From Gari tellinella (taxonomy: Eukaryota; Mollusca; Bivalvia; Cardiida; Psammobiidae), in NCBI GenBank assembly GCA_922989275.2, contig OV277861.1, forward strand, positions 38,318,623 to 38,382,622: a stretch of 64,000 nt of DNA. The letters are read 5' to 3'. The number at the start of each line of letters is the position of its first letter. Positions within the stretch are counted from its first letter, which is position 1. Below are positions 21,836 to 33,321 of this stretch, one piece after another. Below the pieces are notes generated by a model, which was not told where the DNA came from, did no database searches, and saw nothing but the letters and a program-made list of their open reading frames with translations. Position numbers and translations under genes: made by a program.

Positions 21836-22127
21836 AATCACTACAAAAAGCTAGGCAATTTAGACCAAACCCAGCGCTTATCCATGTGCCCTCATAGCAA
21901 CCAATTAATATCACATTGACAGATGTCGTGGCCAAGAAAAATATGAAATAGTAAAGATGTGTTATCAAAACTTAAATAACTGCATTTTTATGTCTCGATG
22001 TGATCAATTGCGTAGACACACTTGGCTGAAATCTTATCTGAAAGGCTTAGGTTGCAGGATTGTTTACATTTTCTTAAACCGGATATGATTGTCTTGAGTT
22101 ATCTCCCTTTGGCTTAGCAATATAAAA
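21836..22127. promoter_or_regulatory. Upstream region of the split gene, possibly bidirectional
   Basis: These 292 bp lie between the minus-strand ATG and a candidate plus-strand ATG. No TATA box in a convincing position was seen for the minus-strand gene. The stretch contains AGTTATCTCCCTTTGG (22098-22113), a string I associate with bivalve dispersed repeats. Promoter status is inferred from position alone. Confidence 0.3.
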
Positions 22128-22205
22128 ATGCGCGAGTGTAAAATTTGCGGGATAATGCACGGTGACAAAATGATCTCCTTCGTACAGAGTGGACTTCGAG
22201 GAACG
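22128..22205 (+). CDS. Possible divergent first exon
   Basis: An ATG reads 26 codons (MRECKICGIMHGDKMISFVQ and on) and then meets ACG before GTGAGAG, a good donor. It lies 293 bp from the divergent ATG of the minus-strand gene, so a shared promoter is possible. The reverse strand is open here too, so coding on either strand is uncertain. Confidence 0.2.
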
Positions 22206-22299
22206 GTGAGAGAAAACAACAACAAACAAGATGAACATGGTGAACAAGACAAACACTTATGCAAGTATCTGGATCAACTCAAAATGTGCGACAAAGAAG

Positions 22300-22410
22300 G
22301 GGTTGCTTTTTTGTTGTTGTTGTTTTATAAACAAAAAACAACAAAACAACAACCTCAATACTATTGTGCCAACAAGATTCATCATCATCGTCATCATCAT
22401 CATCATGAAT
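22300..22410. repeat. Low-complexity TTG/AAC palindrome and (CAT)n
   Basis: TTGTTGTTGTTGTTTTATAA faces an AACAACAAAACAACAAC run, then CATCATCATCATCATCAT with one change. Confidence 0.8.
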
Positions 22411-22429
22411 AATGCACCCCTTCAATAAA

Positions 22430-23000
22430 ATTGAAGTTTATATGCAGGCGCTGGTCAAACAAATGTTATAGGTGTTTACATAATAATATTTGTTACAAGT
22501 GCTCTGATTAAATCACTGTTGCAGAGTCCTTCTCTATTTCTTTTCAAATGTGTCATTTTTTAAAAGTCGATTACAACATTTAAATTTAGCTTTATGTAGA
22601 TTCTATATAGCTAATTACCGATATAATGTAACATGCACATTAAACATATGTAGCTGAAAGCAATTAATAAATTTAAAGGTGTTTTTAAATCATTTTTTTT
22701 TTACAAACGAGATTTTTACATTTTTACTTAAAACATAACGGAGCTAATCCTTACTGACACCTAGTGATGAACTGCAATTTAATCAGGAATCATCAAATGC
22801 ACCAACATTTTATTCGTCGACTAATTAGTAAACTAAAGCAGAATATTCATGAAGAAGTGTTATAATTACGCTTTAAAGAGGCTCGCAACCTGATTTAGCA
22901 TTAAAAATAGTAATTTGTAAATATATGTCAAATGCTTATATAAATGGGTAAGATTTAGTTTGGGATAATAAATTCTGTTAAAAAATGCATTTCAAAAAAG
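22430..23000. other. AT-rich stretch, nothing recognised
   Basis: No open frames, no inverted repeats of note. Confidence 0.5.
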
Positions 23001-23017
23001 AAAAGAAAAAGGAAGTA

Positions 23018-23105
23018 CTCTGGTGGGATTCGATCCCGCGACCCTCCATGCGGAGACAAACATGAAAACAAAGGCGAACGCCTTAACCACGCGGCTACTG
23101 GGGCT
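23018..23105 (-). tRNA. tRNA-like sequence, probably a SINE head or pseudogene
   Basis: A box GTGGTTAAGGCG and B box GGATCGAATCCC are present. The acceptor strands do not pair and the region between the boxes is long, so a working tRNA is unlikely. Confidence 0.45.
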
Positions 23106-23109
23106 CACT

Positions 23110-24097
23110 ATCTATATGGTAGCGAATTAACGTACTTCACTGGTAGCGATTGATTTATACATATTCAGCTCGGGTTTATGTCTGAGCCCGTGTAGAGAAG
23201 CAACAACAACAACTATACCGTCAGCTGATGCTATAAAAAACGATGGAAAATATCTAAAAAACTAAGATTCGGTGACGATTCTTGAGACTTTTTTTGGACT
23301 GATCATATCTTTTTAATGTCAGAAGCCAAACAATGCCACAAATTTGCTTTTATTTGAGTATTTTATATTATTTTGACAAGTACACCATCCGGTTGCGAGT
23401 CCCTTTAAACAGTAACCAGTATTTGAAACTGAACTATCTATAGATCTAGAATAATTTAAAGGGTAAACTTAACGGATCACTTATTTTGAAATAGTTTCTT
23501 TAAATATTTCTGTATCCTAGCAGATAGTTAATAGGAGACTGAAAATTAAGCAAAATGCGTCTTCAGGCGCAGTATTATTCACGCTCAATCCAGGGTAACC
23601 TGTCTTCAAAATTAGAAACAGGCTTTATAGAGTAATGGGTTACATGTTAACGGTTAGAAGTGTAGAACAAGTAAAACTTTCATATTTTTTCTTTAATGCT
23701 AAAATCCAAATTAATTAATCATAAAGTAGTAGACAGTTTTCTCTGATAAATCGACTCCAAAACAGACCGATTAACAACACTGCTGACGCCAGTATCATTA
23801 AAATGAGTCATGATTAATTACGAAATGATTACATACATTCTTGTTCAATCTTCGTTTTTGTTTCAACAATTTAACATGTTTTCTGTCTTACCTCGAGTAC
23901 ATCGGTTGTTTGCACCATGATCATATATCCTACAAAACTAGGCATCTTAATAATAGTATACGTCAAATGTTATGTACAATATAACTGTTTTCAATTTACT
24001 AAAGATTGAAGTTTAAAAACAACAACAAAACGCGAATGTCAATTGTTAAAAGCAGATGCACTGACGGCAGTGAAGTTGTTAAGTGGGTACATTTGAC
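23110..24097. other. AT-rich stretch with one decayed E element
   Basis: Apart from 23450-23643 nothing was recognised. Confidence 0.5.
23450..23643. mobile_element. E-family MITE, diverged
   Basis: Only the outer arms (TCCTAGCAGATAG, ACCTGTCTTCAAAATTAG) and GTAATGGGTTA remain. Confidence 0.5.
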
Positions 24098-24301
24098 TCT
24101 TTCACTGCCAAGTTCTATCGTCTGCTCAAAGCTCTCATCGCAAAAATGTCGTCTGAATTGATATATGTAATGTTGTCGTGTAAAATTTAGGACTTTTTGA
24201 CTGACGAAATATCAATTCGGATGTTAAATAGTTTAGATCCTGATTAGACGCGTCTGATCAGGGTCCAAACTGTTTGTAAAGTCGTCTTTTGGCGCCATTA
24301 A
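24098..24301. mobile_element. G-family MITE with shortened hairpin
   Basis: GACTCTTTCACTGCCAAG start. The apex is deleted, so GATTAGACGCGTCTGATC folds directly. Confidence 0.7.
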
Positions 24302-24928
24302 CAGCAAATAGTACATTTTAGAATCAGACTGATGTACGGCCAATTAAAAGAGGATGTTTCATGCAATGGACGCTAGTTAAATTTAAATGTAGAACAAAGC
24401 TAATGTAAACACACTAGATAAGTTATTTTTTCTGCACCAAAGAACAAATAGCTTTTAGATTGGTTGATTATTTAATTGAGTAGGGTTTTTCGGCTCAGTG
24501 ACACATAAAATGGTCATATGGCGACACCAAGGGTTTTTTAGAGTGTGTGCACGCTTCTCCGCATACGCGTTTGTTCTTATCATAGATATCGTCCAAAAAA
24601 TACTCATGTCCTAAACTTTCGGATTTTACGATTTGTGGGAACGTAACATTGAGCGAATATTGATTTGAGTGCTACTCTAAAAGAAAATGAAAACCAAATG
24701 ATATATTTGCAGTAAAATTGAAAAAAAAATGCCCCAAAACACAAGCAAATATTTGGCATTACGGTGCCAATTGCGTTTTACAAATACATGTATGATTGGT
24801 TTAAAAACATCCTCAAGACAAATGTTTAGATTGCTCCTGCATGGTATCCACTTTCAAATAAGTGTAAATGCTAACCGAGTCCACGGCAGCATCACATGCT
24901 CACGTGTTTATTACAAGTAAATCTTGTA
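24302..24928. other. AT-rich stretch, nothing recognised
   Basis: A 63-codon frame at 24729 has no family resemblance and is probably chance. Confidence 0.5.
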
Positions 24929-25168
24929 TTAACCCTTTCCTCCCTGAAACCTCAAATGGACAATTCTAGTTTTAAATTTAGTCCAGTCCATTTCTGACAT
25001 TTTAGGGTTGATTTTAACAATATATATCAAAATGACAAACAGTGTAGACCCTGATCAGACGAGCCCTCTGATCTGGGTCTACACTGTTTGCATATGACAA
25101 ATGTACTCTGCACAGATGCACTGTTTGCAAAGGACGCTTATATGCGTGACTAGGGTTCAAAGAGTTAA
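24929..25168. mobile_element. F-family MITE, complete
   Basis: TTAACCCTTTCCTCCC to AAAGAGTTAA; the hairpin apex is reduced (GATCAGACGAGCCCTCTGATC). Confidence 0.8.
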
Positions 25169-25257
25169 GCAGGTACTCATTTGTGTAGTGTAGTGATATG
25201 TAAAGAGTGTAGAATGTATATAATGAAGAAAGCTCATGTAACATGGTAAGAAAAATA

Positions 25258-25338
25258 TGCAGCCAGACCGGGGCTCGAACCCGGGACCCCTTACTTACAG
25301 GACAAGTGTTCTACCGACTGAACCACAGTGCCGCTTAC
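25258..25338 (-). tRNA. tRNA-Thr-like sequence (TGT loop), probably a pseudogene
   Basis: A box TGGTTCAGTCGG, T arm CCGGGTTCGAGCCCCGG with perfect stem, anticodon loop CCTGTAA. The acceptor stem pairs only with a 3-nt gap. Confidence 0.5.
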
Positions 25339-25501
25339 AAATCTCTCTCCATTTAATTATAAACTCAACCCGGCTACACACACCCCTCTACACACAAATT
25401 CGTCCCGCATTCTTACTTACATGTAAGAACACTCCACGAGTTTCTTATTATTATTTCTGTTCACTCTACAGGTTACATATTATCACACGGGTTATTTACG
25501 T

Positions 25502-25624
25502 TGGGCGCCAAATGGGTTTTTCGAATATAACAAGATGCCGTTCGGGTTATCAAATAGCCCGGCAACGTACCAACGTCTAATGGAAGAATGTCTCGGAGAC
25601 TACAATATGAAAATATGCAAAATA
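25502..25624 (+). pseudogene. Ty3/Gypsy-type reverse transcriptase fragment
   Basis: About 41 codons read GFFEYNKMPFGLSNSPATYQ followed by RLMEECLGD. This matches the well-known Gypsy RT block around MPFGL.NAPATFQR.M. The catalytic YxDD that should follow is absent; the frame runs into unrelated sequence after KICKI. No LTRs or other pol domains were found nearby, so this is a truncated scrap. It sits 165 bp from a tRNA-like sequence. Confidence 0.72.
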
Positions 25625-25760
25625 TTAGAACTAGAAAACTACCGCAAATTGCATCATGTCACACTCATATACGAGCTTTCTCTATTATTTCTATTCTTCA
25701 TTAAGTTACAACTGACATTTAAGGCTACATGTGGCCATGGACCATCCATTAAGTGGTTTC

Positions 25761-25965
25761 TTAACCCTATCACTGCACTAGTTATTTGCAGAAAATTTGG
25801 ATCCTAATCAGACACCACGTCATACGACGTCTGATCAGAATCCAACCTGTTTCACGGTCATTTCAAAATTTTCTTAAGTCGAAATACCTAAAAGTTTAAA
25901 TTTGAGAAATAAAAGCAGTTGACAATTATTTGAAATTTATGACGTCATGGCAGTGAAGGGGTTAA
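25761..25965. mobile_element. G-family MITE
   Basis: TTAACCCTATCACTGC to GTGAAGGGGTTAA; hairpin apex CGTCATACG. Confidence 0.8.
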
Positions 25966-25998
25966 TACAATATCAACTAAACCATACTGAGTCGGTAA

Positions 25999-26248
25999 TA
26001 CAGTGGAGAATCTGTTATTCTTTCCCAATAAACGCGTTTACGCTAAAACTATTATTTGCAGTGCAAACAGTTTGGAGCCAGATCAGACGCCGGGTAACCC
26101 GGCGTCTGATCAGGCTCCAAACTGTTTGCCACCAAGATAAACAAGAATTATCAGAATTGTCCAAAAGTTGTTCTTTTCTACGTTTTAGTGCTTTGCGTTT
26201 GCGTACGTTTGCGTTTAAACGGGAAAGAATAACAGATTCTCCACTGTA
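25999..26248. mobile_element. A-family MITE, complete
   Basis: TA-flanked perfect ends TACAGTGGAGAA and its mirror, the subterminal block TTATTCTTTCCC, and core I with apex GGGTAACCC. This is a reference copy of about 250 bp. Confidence 0.88.
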
Positions 26249-26360
26249 GCTACTGAAAGTCTCAGCTGCAGTCAGTCTAAGATACAATTATCTTTCGAAA
26301 AAAAATCCACTTTGCTCATGTTATTCGCACGCACAATCCCTGAACTTAAAATGTTACAGT

Positions 26361-26965
26361 GACAGTAGAGAAGACGTTATTCTTTCTCGTTTGAACGCAA
26401 ACGAAGCAAAATTCACAAAGCGTAGAATTTGACAACTTATGACAATTCTGACTATCTATTTGCACCTGACTGGCAAACAGTTAGGAGTCTGATAGGGCAC
26501 CGGGCTACCCGGTGTCTGATCTGGCTCAAAACTGTTTGCAATGGAAATATGCGTTTTACAGTAAACGCGTTTATTGGGAATCCCTATGAGTGTTGATGTA
26601 GGATAGGAATTCCCCCACCCGAGGGTCAGTAAATTCATGCAGCGAGTCTCTGCGTGAATTTTCTGACCCGAGGGGGAGAAATTCCTATCCTACATCAACA
26701 AAACAAATGGTGGATTTTTTTTCTTCTCCTTATTAAATCATTAAAACATGATACAAATGACCAAATAAGTGAAGTTTGTGTACATGACGTTGTTTATAGT
26801 AACGTCATCACAAATAATGTAATTTACTTACCCGCGTCATGCAGCGTTTGTGGTAAAGCTGGGCAAAATATAAATGTCATAGCTATGAAGGATAGAGTGA
26901 ATCCCCATGGGACATACCCATATCACACATAGGCGAAAAGGAAGAATAACATATTCTCCGCTGTA
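26361..26965. mobile_element. A-family MITE split by an O-family element
   Basis: The A element runs to TTATTGGGAA at 26580. It is interrupted by 26581-26937 and resumes with GGAAGAATAAC and an end ending CCGCTGTA. The bases GGAA occur on both sides of the insert, a possible target duplication. Confidence 0.72.
26583..26933. mobile_element. O-family element, one-ended palindrome
   Basis: It starts CCTATGAGTGTTGAT and ends ATCACACATAGG, approximate inverted ends. A near-perfect palindrome fills 26591-26700 at one end. The remaining 230 bp is single-copy and matches 13260-13350 (GACGT-rich, then GCAGCGTTTGTGGTAAAGCT). No coding. Confidence 0.6.
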
Positions 26966-27188
26966 AACACCGATATTACGTGCTCAATGGCAATAGAATA
27001 TCGATTATTCGGAATTCCTATAAACATCCTTGTGTGCCCTGGCTATATGACATGTTTCCTCAGTATATACAGCTACAAGGATCCTACTTACATGTAGCAG
27101 ACTCTCTAAACACATCACTCAAAGGTAGTTCTTACGTCTCAATATGGATTGCGATCCAACAGGAGCACTATATAGACATGCTCTTTAT

Positions 27189-28365
27189 CTCAGACAGTTA
27201 CAGGAAAAGTGCATAGAATAGAACCAGTCACTGTACATGGTATTTGTTGATCTCACAAAGGCTTTTGATACAGTAGGATTGATAGGACTGTGGAAGCTAC
27301 TGCAGAAGTATGGATGCCCCGAGAAGTTCACATCCATGGTTGAATCTCTTCACACAGGGATGAAGGCACACGTCAGCGATGAAGGAGAAACATCAGCAGC
27401 TTTTGATATTACAAATGGTGTCAAGCAAGGTAATAAATGGTGTCAAGCAAGGTTATATACTGACCCGACACTCTTCTTCTTCATATTCCTATATCAATGC
27501 TGGAAGAGGCTTTCCAACGCTTGGAGGAGGGTGTCTATATTCAGTCCAGAAAAGATGCTGACCTCTTCAATGTGGCACACTTCAAAGCCAATTCAAAGTG
27601 GTACCAGGTATTAATTCGGGAATTGTTGTTCGCAGATGACAGTGCACTACTTTCCCACTCACAAGAGATTCAGATATCATGCATACTTTCTCTTATGCAT
27701 CAAAGATGTTTGGTCTGAACATTACAAAAAAACTGAAGTGATGTACCAACAAGACTCACCAGGCGTCCTAGTGGTAGACTATTGATGTTGAGATTCAGAA
27801 AAGAATGGCAAAAGCTAGTGCATCTGTCAGAGATTATGGAACAATCACCATGTGTCAACGTAGGTGAAAGGTGCAGTGGAGAATCTGTTATTATTTCCCG
27901 TTTAAACGCAAACGTACGCAAACGCAAAGCACTAAAACGTAGAAAAGTACAACTTTTGGACAATTCTGATAATTCATGTTTATCTTGGTGGCAAACAGTT
28001 TGGAGCCTGATCAGACGCCGGGTTACCCGGCGTCTGATCTAGCTCGAAACTGTTTGCACTGCAAATAATAGTTTTAGCGTAAACGCGTTTATTGGGAAAG
28101 AATAACACATTCTCCACTGTAAGATCTACATAGCAATTGTGATAGGTACTCTCTTGTATGGAGCTGGATCCTGGACAATGTACAGACGCCATGTGAAGAA
28201 GTTGCATGCCTTTATGATGCGACATCTTCGATCCGTCCTGGGGTTATCCTTGAAGGACAAGGTGACAAACATGAAAATACTGGATAGAACAGGACTGCCA
28301 TCCATAGAAGTCCTCCTGATATGAAATACTTTCGATGGACTGGACATCTTATGAGGACTCGCGTT
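27189..28365 (+). pseudogene. Broken non-LTR retrotransposon (LINE) RT fragment
   Basis: The block holds RT motif A (FVDLTKAFDTV), the NGVKQG motif and the catalytic FADD box. A C-terminal region of the type LLYGAGSWTMYRRHVKKLHA, then a GLPSIEVLL segment, is typical of craniofacial-development-protein-like LINEs. It is dead: an in-frame TAG at 27219, frame changes near 27430 and 27720, and a 22-bp tandem duplication at 27415-27458 that repeats the VKQG codons. A complete A-family MITE (27872-28121) splits the C-terminal part. A palindrome begins where homology ends. The endonuclease domain and 3' tail are missing. Confidence 0.8.
27872..28121. mobile_element. A-family MITE inside the LINE
   Basis: The ends CAGTGGAGAATC and GATTCTCCACTG (one mismatch) enclose core I with apex GGGTTACCC. 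The right flank has TA; the left has TG, perhaps a mutated TA. LINE homology resumes right after it. Confidence 0.85.
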
Positions 28366-28370
28366 AGTCC

Positions 28371-28438
28371 AAACATACCCATATTTCAAAGTTAAAACGT
28401 GGTTTGGCTACGTTTTAACTTTGAAATACGGGTATGTT
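28371..28438. repeat. Palindrome, CATACCC type
   Basis: Inverted arms AACATACCCATATTTCAAAG and mirror with a 9-bp spacer. It lies where LINE homology stops, and is related to the palindrome at 29466-29525. Confidence 0.7.
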
Positions 28439-28911
28439 CGTCTTAAGAGAGATAGAGTTATTGAAATGAATTTTATGTAATACTGGTAAGGTAGAAGTAT
28501 CAAGTTTCGACTGTATAAGTTAGACATGTTTGATAAAATCGTACCGGTAATTCGTTTTGGGCAAAAGTTATTTTCAGGGGCCGTCCTTTTGAGAAGTATG
28601 GGCTTTCTAACTAGTAGTGGCTTCTTATTGAATAAAAGATCTAAATGCAAATACTTCTACATGTATAAGGTATTTCCGCTTTACTTTTGTCCTGTATCAA
28701 TGATAACCATACATACACTCAGTACAAAAAGAAACGCACACTTTTATTACAATATTATCTGTATGTAGAAGGAACGTATTTGCGAAATAATCTTTTCATT
28801 ACAGTCAGTAGTTCCGTCTTGGGCTATCAATGTTGAAAATGGGAGGCTTATCATTGAATTGGTATCATCACAACCTGCACAAATCGGTGCGGTGTTTTCA
28901 ACAGGCACTAG

Positions 28912-29157
28912 TTAACTCTTTCGCTGCCAAATTAATCGTGAGCTTTTTATCCCACCACCGTTTCGTTGTCGTCTGCTTCAATTTGTTGTTTGCAAGATCG
29001 TTTCAAAGTAAGATTCAAAGTAGTATGACTTAAAGTATATCTATACGAGTGTCAAACAGTATGGATCCTGATCAGACGCCGCGTTACGCGGCGTCTGATC
29101 AGAATCCAAACTGTTTGAAAACGCGCCTTTTGACGTCATTAAGAGTGAAAGGGTTAA
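28912..29157. mobile_element. G-family MITE
   Basis: TTAACTCTTTCGCTGCC to AAAGGGTTAA; perfect hairpin GATCAGACGCCGCG and mirror. Confidence 0.85.
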
Positions 29158-29344
29158 AAGACAGCACAGTAATTTTAAGTATATGTTTTTTCTGAACTTG
29201 TTGCAGAATTAAATTGATCTTGAGATATGGTCTTAGTATCTTAAAACAGTATCTTAATCTGCGCCAGAGCACGATGTGCGTTTCTTTTTGTGCTGAGTGT
29301 ATATCATGGCTGCTATTTCTTTTAGTGACGTCATACAGAGGATC

Positions 29345-29690
29345 CTTTCCCAATAAACGTATTTTGGCTGAAACAATTGTCAAAACTCGACACCTCAAAA
29401 TCAATTAAATAGAAATTACCGGTATTTCAGAAATTTGATTGCGATAACTCGATTTCACCTAATTTGACATACCCGTATTTCAATGTTAAAACGAGACGTT
29501 TTAACTTTGAAAGATGGGTATGTTCGAACTTGAGCGAGTTCGAATTATCGAGTTTCGACAAATGTCCATTGCAAATAGTTTGTAATCGAGTAACTAATCA
29601 TCCGACCAGGAATCAAACAGTTTGCTACAAAGATTAATTAAATAGAAAGTCAATATTTTAAATGTTTTTTATCATTTTTCTACATGTTAT
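29345..29690. mobile_element. Decayed A-family MITE with a nested palindromic element
   Basis: A-type blocks TTTCCCAATAAACG and ATTGCAAATAGTTTG flank 29379-29562. That insert has ends TTGTCAAAACTCGA and TCGAGTTTCGACAA and a palindrome on CATACCCGTATTTCAA, also seen at 28371-28438. Confidence 0.5.
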
Positions 29691-29802
29691 TAAATTGCTC
29701 TCCATTTCGTTTCCTTTAAATATAAACTTATAACGTCTCCAAACATGTTCTTATGGGCAGCAACTTTCAGCAAAGAAACATGTTCCAATTTTGGCACACA
29801 CC

Positions 29803-30054
29803 TACAGTGGAGAAAACGTTATTCTTTCCCAATAAACGCGTTTACGGTAAAACTATCATTTCCATTGCAAACAGTTTGGAGCCAGATCAGACGCCGGGTA
29901 ACACGGCGTCTGATCAGGTTCTAAACCGTTTGCCACTCAGATAAAAAAGCAATAATTAGAAGTGTCAAGAAATGGTTATTTCCAACAGTTTAGCTATTTA
30001 TGTTTGCGTTTAGTTTGCGTTTAAACGGGAAAGAATAACGTGTCCTCCACTGTA
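29803..30054. mobile_element. A-family MITE, complete
   Basis: TA-flanked ends CAGTGGAGAAAACG and CGTGTCCTCCACTG, core I with apex GGGTAACAC. Confidence 0.85.
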
Positions 30055-30324
30055 GCAACAGAACAGACAGACAGATAGAGAGAAGAAGTCGAGGTCGATC
30101 ATCAACTTAGAGTACGGATTCTGTGTAAAATGGCGCCAACTGACAAACTGCAATTATTTATAACAGGCGTTCAAGACTGCATCCAGACAGCCAAAACATA
30201 TTTATGGGGTTGTCCATACACTGTCTTATTCCTTTCCATCCAAATCGTGACTTGAGTGATAATTTCAAACAGTTGAAATTCGATATTTCGACTCGCTTAA
30301 ATTCAACTTACCCGTAGTTCATCT

Positions 30325-30546
30325 ATGACGAGTTCAGTAAAGAAATCGATGGCCGTCGACCGGCCATCAATTGCGAGTTGGCTACTGGTCTGAAAAACAG
30401 TAGAACCACCGACCTTCCGCAAGCCAGCTGGAAGGCTTCCCCACATGCCAAATCCAAATGCCCAGACCGGGATTCGAACCCACAGCGGTGAGGAGCTTCT
30501 TGATAGTAAATCACAGTGACTTAACCACTAGGACGACACGGAGGCC
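30325..30546 (-). mobile_element. tRNA-derived SINE
   Basis: The minus strand shows the A box AGTGGTTAAGTC, B box GGTTCGAATCC, and a body GGAAGCCTTCCAGCTGGC to GTCGACGGCCATCGATTTC. A partial second head (30546-30592) follows it. Confidence 0.72.
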
Positions 30547-30959
30547 CAGACCTGGATTCAAACCACAGCGATGAAAAGCTAGGCCTTGTTGGCCCCAAAG
30601 CACATTCCAATGAAACCCGTTATTTACACATGTGCTAAGCGCGTGGCTAAGATAGAAAAACTGCAACCCACTCTCACTGCCACTCTATCATAACTGCGAC
30701 CCCAACCCCTCTAAAACATCAAATTTTATCTTCCAACGTTATATATTTTGTAAGTGTGAACATTTTCTGATCAAACCTAACATTGTGTGTAATATTAATG
30801 ATATTATCAAAAAAAATTGTTTTGATAAGAAAATGTTAACAATTACAAAATATAATGTTTGCGGATAAAATGTGATGTTTTAGAGAGTGGGTGGCAGTTG
30901 TGGTGGTGAAGGGATGTATATATTGAGCGAGCGAGAGAGGAAGAGAGAGCTGCGACATA

Positions 30960-31143
30960 GGGGCCCGTTTCATAAAACGTCGTACGACAAATGTTGTCGT
31001 AAGTCAGATTATAAAATTCTCAATTGACGATTCCAAAAAGGTGTCACAAGACAGGATTAGATAGGGACATTAGAGATTAAATGTATTTTAAAGTTTTGAC
31101 TTACGACAGCATTTGTCGTACGAAGTTTTATGAAACGGGCCCC
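30960..31143. mobile_element. I-family palindromic element
   Basis: GGGCCCGTTTCATAAAAC and its mirror, inner arms GTACGACAAATG and CATTTGTCGTAC. Similar ends are common in invertebrate MITEs. Confidence 0.78.
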
Positions 31144-32149
31144 AGAATAGGTCATATAGCGCCGGATGAGTGATGAAGGATGATAAAATTGTTGCAAAGT
31201 TGCGTATGGGATCAAGCAAACCGACTTGCCTTCCTTTTAGCTCTTGACAGAGGTGATACTCTAGGTTATATAAACAGGCACATTTCCCATGACAATTAGG
31301 CCCCAGAAATGCAATAGAATGGGAGACAGTGGAATAATGTGTGGTCATGTAAAATCGTATACAATGTATATTAACAAAACCGCTGATACTCATTTAAATA
31401 CCTTACCCCAAAAATGGTAATTCTAGGAAAGCGATCTCATCTCGTGATAAGCGTGTACTCCTTGGCATTTACAGACAGTTTGAATCCAGATATGAAACCA
31501 AGTAACTGGACCCCGGAGTCTGATCTCGATCCAAATTTTAATGGAATGAAACTGCTGCTGGCGACAATGTGTCAGTACACGGTAAATACACACTTATAAG
31601 GGTGAATTTGATTAAAAAAAGATTTAGCAATGAACATGAGGGATTACCCATCGGTAAAGATAAAATATTAATTCTATAAAGTGAGTGATAATTAAGTCAC
31701 AAATCTTATTAAGAATCACAAATATCCATTTTACTGTAGAGTAACATTTGTAAGACATAAACCCCTCATATATTAATGTTTATTTTAACCAATGAATTCA
31801 GTGATTGTAACAGAACATTATGTCATTGTGACGTTTAGGAACTAGAGGGATTATACCACAATGTATCAAGGGACCATAGGGAATGGCTTTCACATATACC
31901 ATTAAATGTATATTTGGGATATTCACTATATAATGACGAAAACAAAAAATGATGAAAACACCCATAAAAAGTGAAATATGTACTGAACTAAATTGAGAAC
32001 TGGGCTATACCATTAATAGTTCCTGGGTGGATTAATTCATTGAACATGTCTGGCTTTTTAAGTACATTTTGCTAATTGAGGACAGTATTTGGTTAATTTT
32101 ACTCGTAACTCTCCCAAAATCATATACAAATCCGGAATCATTTACTGAA
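31144..32149. other. Unassigned stretch
   Basis: A minus-strand 101-codon frame (31088-31393) overlaps the I element and shows no recognised domain. A faint core I remnant lies at 31476-31540. Confidence 0.4.
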
Positions 32150-32292
32150 ACTGATAATATACTGATTTATTTGTTTGTGAATATGTATGTATTGTTTATG
32201 TACATTTTTTGTTCCTCATGTTTTGTCTATGTATATTGTCTGTTCCTCATATTTTCATGAACTGAGTATAATAAAGAAATTGAAATTGATAG
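32150..32292 (+). mobile_element. Probable LINE 3' tail
   Basis: A T-rich stretch ends TATAATAAAGAAATTGAAATTG. An AATAAA signal followed by a short simple repeat is typical of CR1-like LINE ends. Confidence 0.5.
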
Positions 32293-32527
32293 ACATATCT
32301 TATTATATGTATTACCATATAAATTATTATATAAGTAAGGTATGATACATAATTTTATAAAAAAAAGCTTTTTATGTCAAGCATGTAAAATAAGTGATGT
32401 CGACCTCAATGACAATTAACATATGATATGTAATATAGAAGCAACGTAATACAGAACGATCGCTTCCGTTAGAAGTATTCTGTACTTCTTTTATCCTGAA
32501 ATCTAACACACATCGCGTACACCCGTA

Positions 32528-32777
32528 TACAGTGGAGAATCTGTTATTCTTACCCGTTAAAACGCAAACGTACGCAAACGCAAATCACTAAAACGTAGAA
32601 AAGTACAACTTTTGGACAATTCTGATAATTCATATTTATCTCGGTGGCAAACAGTTTGGAGCCTGATCAGACGCCGGGTTACCCGGCGTCTGATCTGGCT
32701 CGAAACTGTTTGCACTGCAAATAATAGTTTTAGCGTAAACGCGTTTATTGGGAAAGAATAACACATTCTCCATATAT
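32528..32777. mobile_element. A-family MITE, right end damaged
   Basis: Left end CAGTGGAGAATC and core I with apex GGGTTACCC. The right end reads TTCTCCATATATA instead of TTCTCCACTGTA. Confidence 0.82.
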
Positions 32778-33321
32778 AAACAAAGAAGGAACGTATCTAT
32801 GTTTAAATTAGCTACAAAACACGCGCGTGCTATAACAGCTTAATGTGACGTAATATGACTTTGATAATTCGTGCATCAAGAAATGTAGCACCGTTGCGGC
32901 GGTGCAATATTGTATGAGTGGAGATGCATAGTAATTACAAATCACTCGGCCTACGGCCTCCTGATTTAATTAAGTTGCGCATCTGAACTCTCACCCGTGG
33001 TATATTGCAAGTTAATTCACTGGTATGAATTGATCATTCCTTAATTAAACATCCACATGATTTTAAAATGTTTCCTTCACCTACTCGACAGTTTCACTGT
33101 CAAATTCTACCATTTATAATTAAATAATGTGGCAAACAAAATATCGCCTGCTAAACTCTGTCATTTTCAAGTTTGTTCCGAATTCGCGGCGCCTAGTTTA
33201 GACCCAAACTGCTCTCAAAGTCGACATGAACGAGTTAAACCTTTTTAGTAAAGTAGGTTGGGTTACATGTAACTGTTTTTATCATACTGTAAAGTAAACA
33301 ATTATGGTCTCTAATATCAGG

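Noticed and set aside
22074..22256. Minus-strand frame with GDHFVTVHYPANF
   Set aside because: Looks protein-like, but overlaps the plus-strand candidate, has a doubtful acceptor, and ends in a common bivalve repeat string.
31088..31393. 101-codon minus-strand frame
   Set aside because: It overlaps an I element and has no recognised motif.
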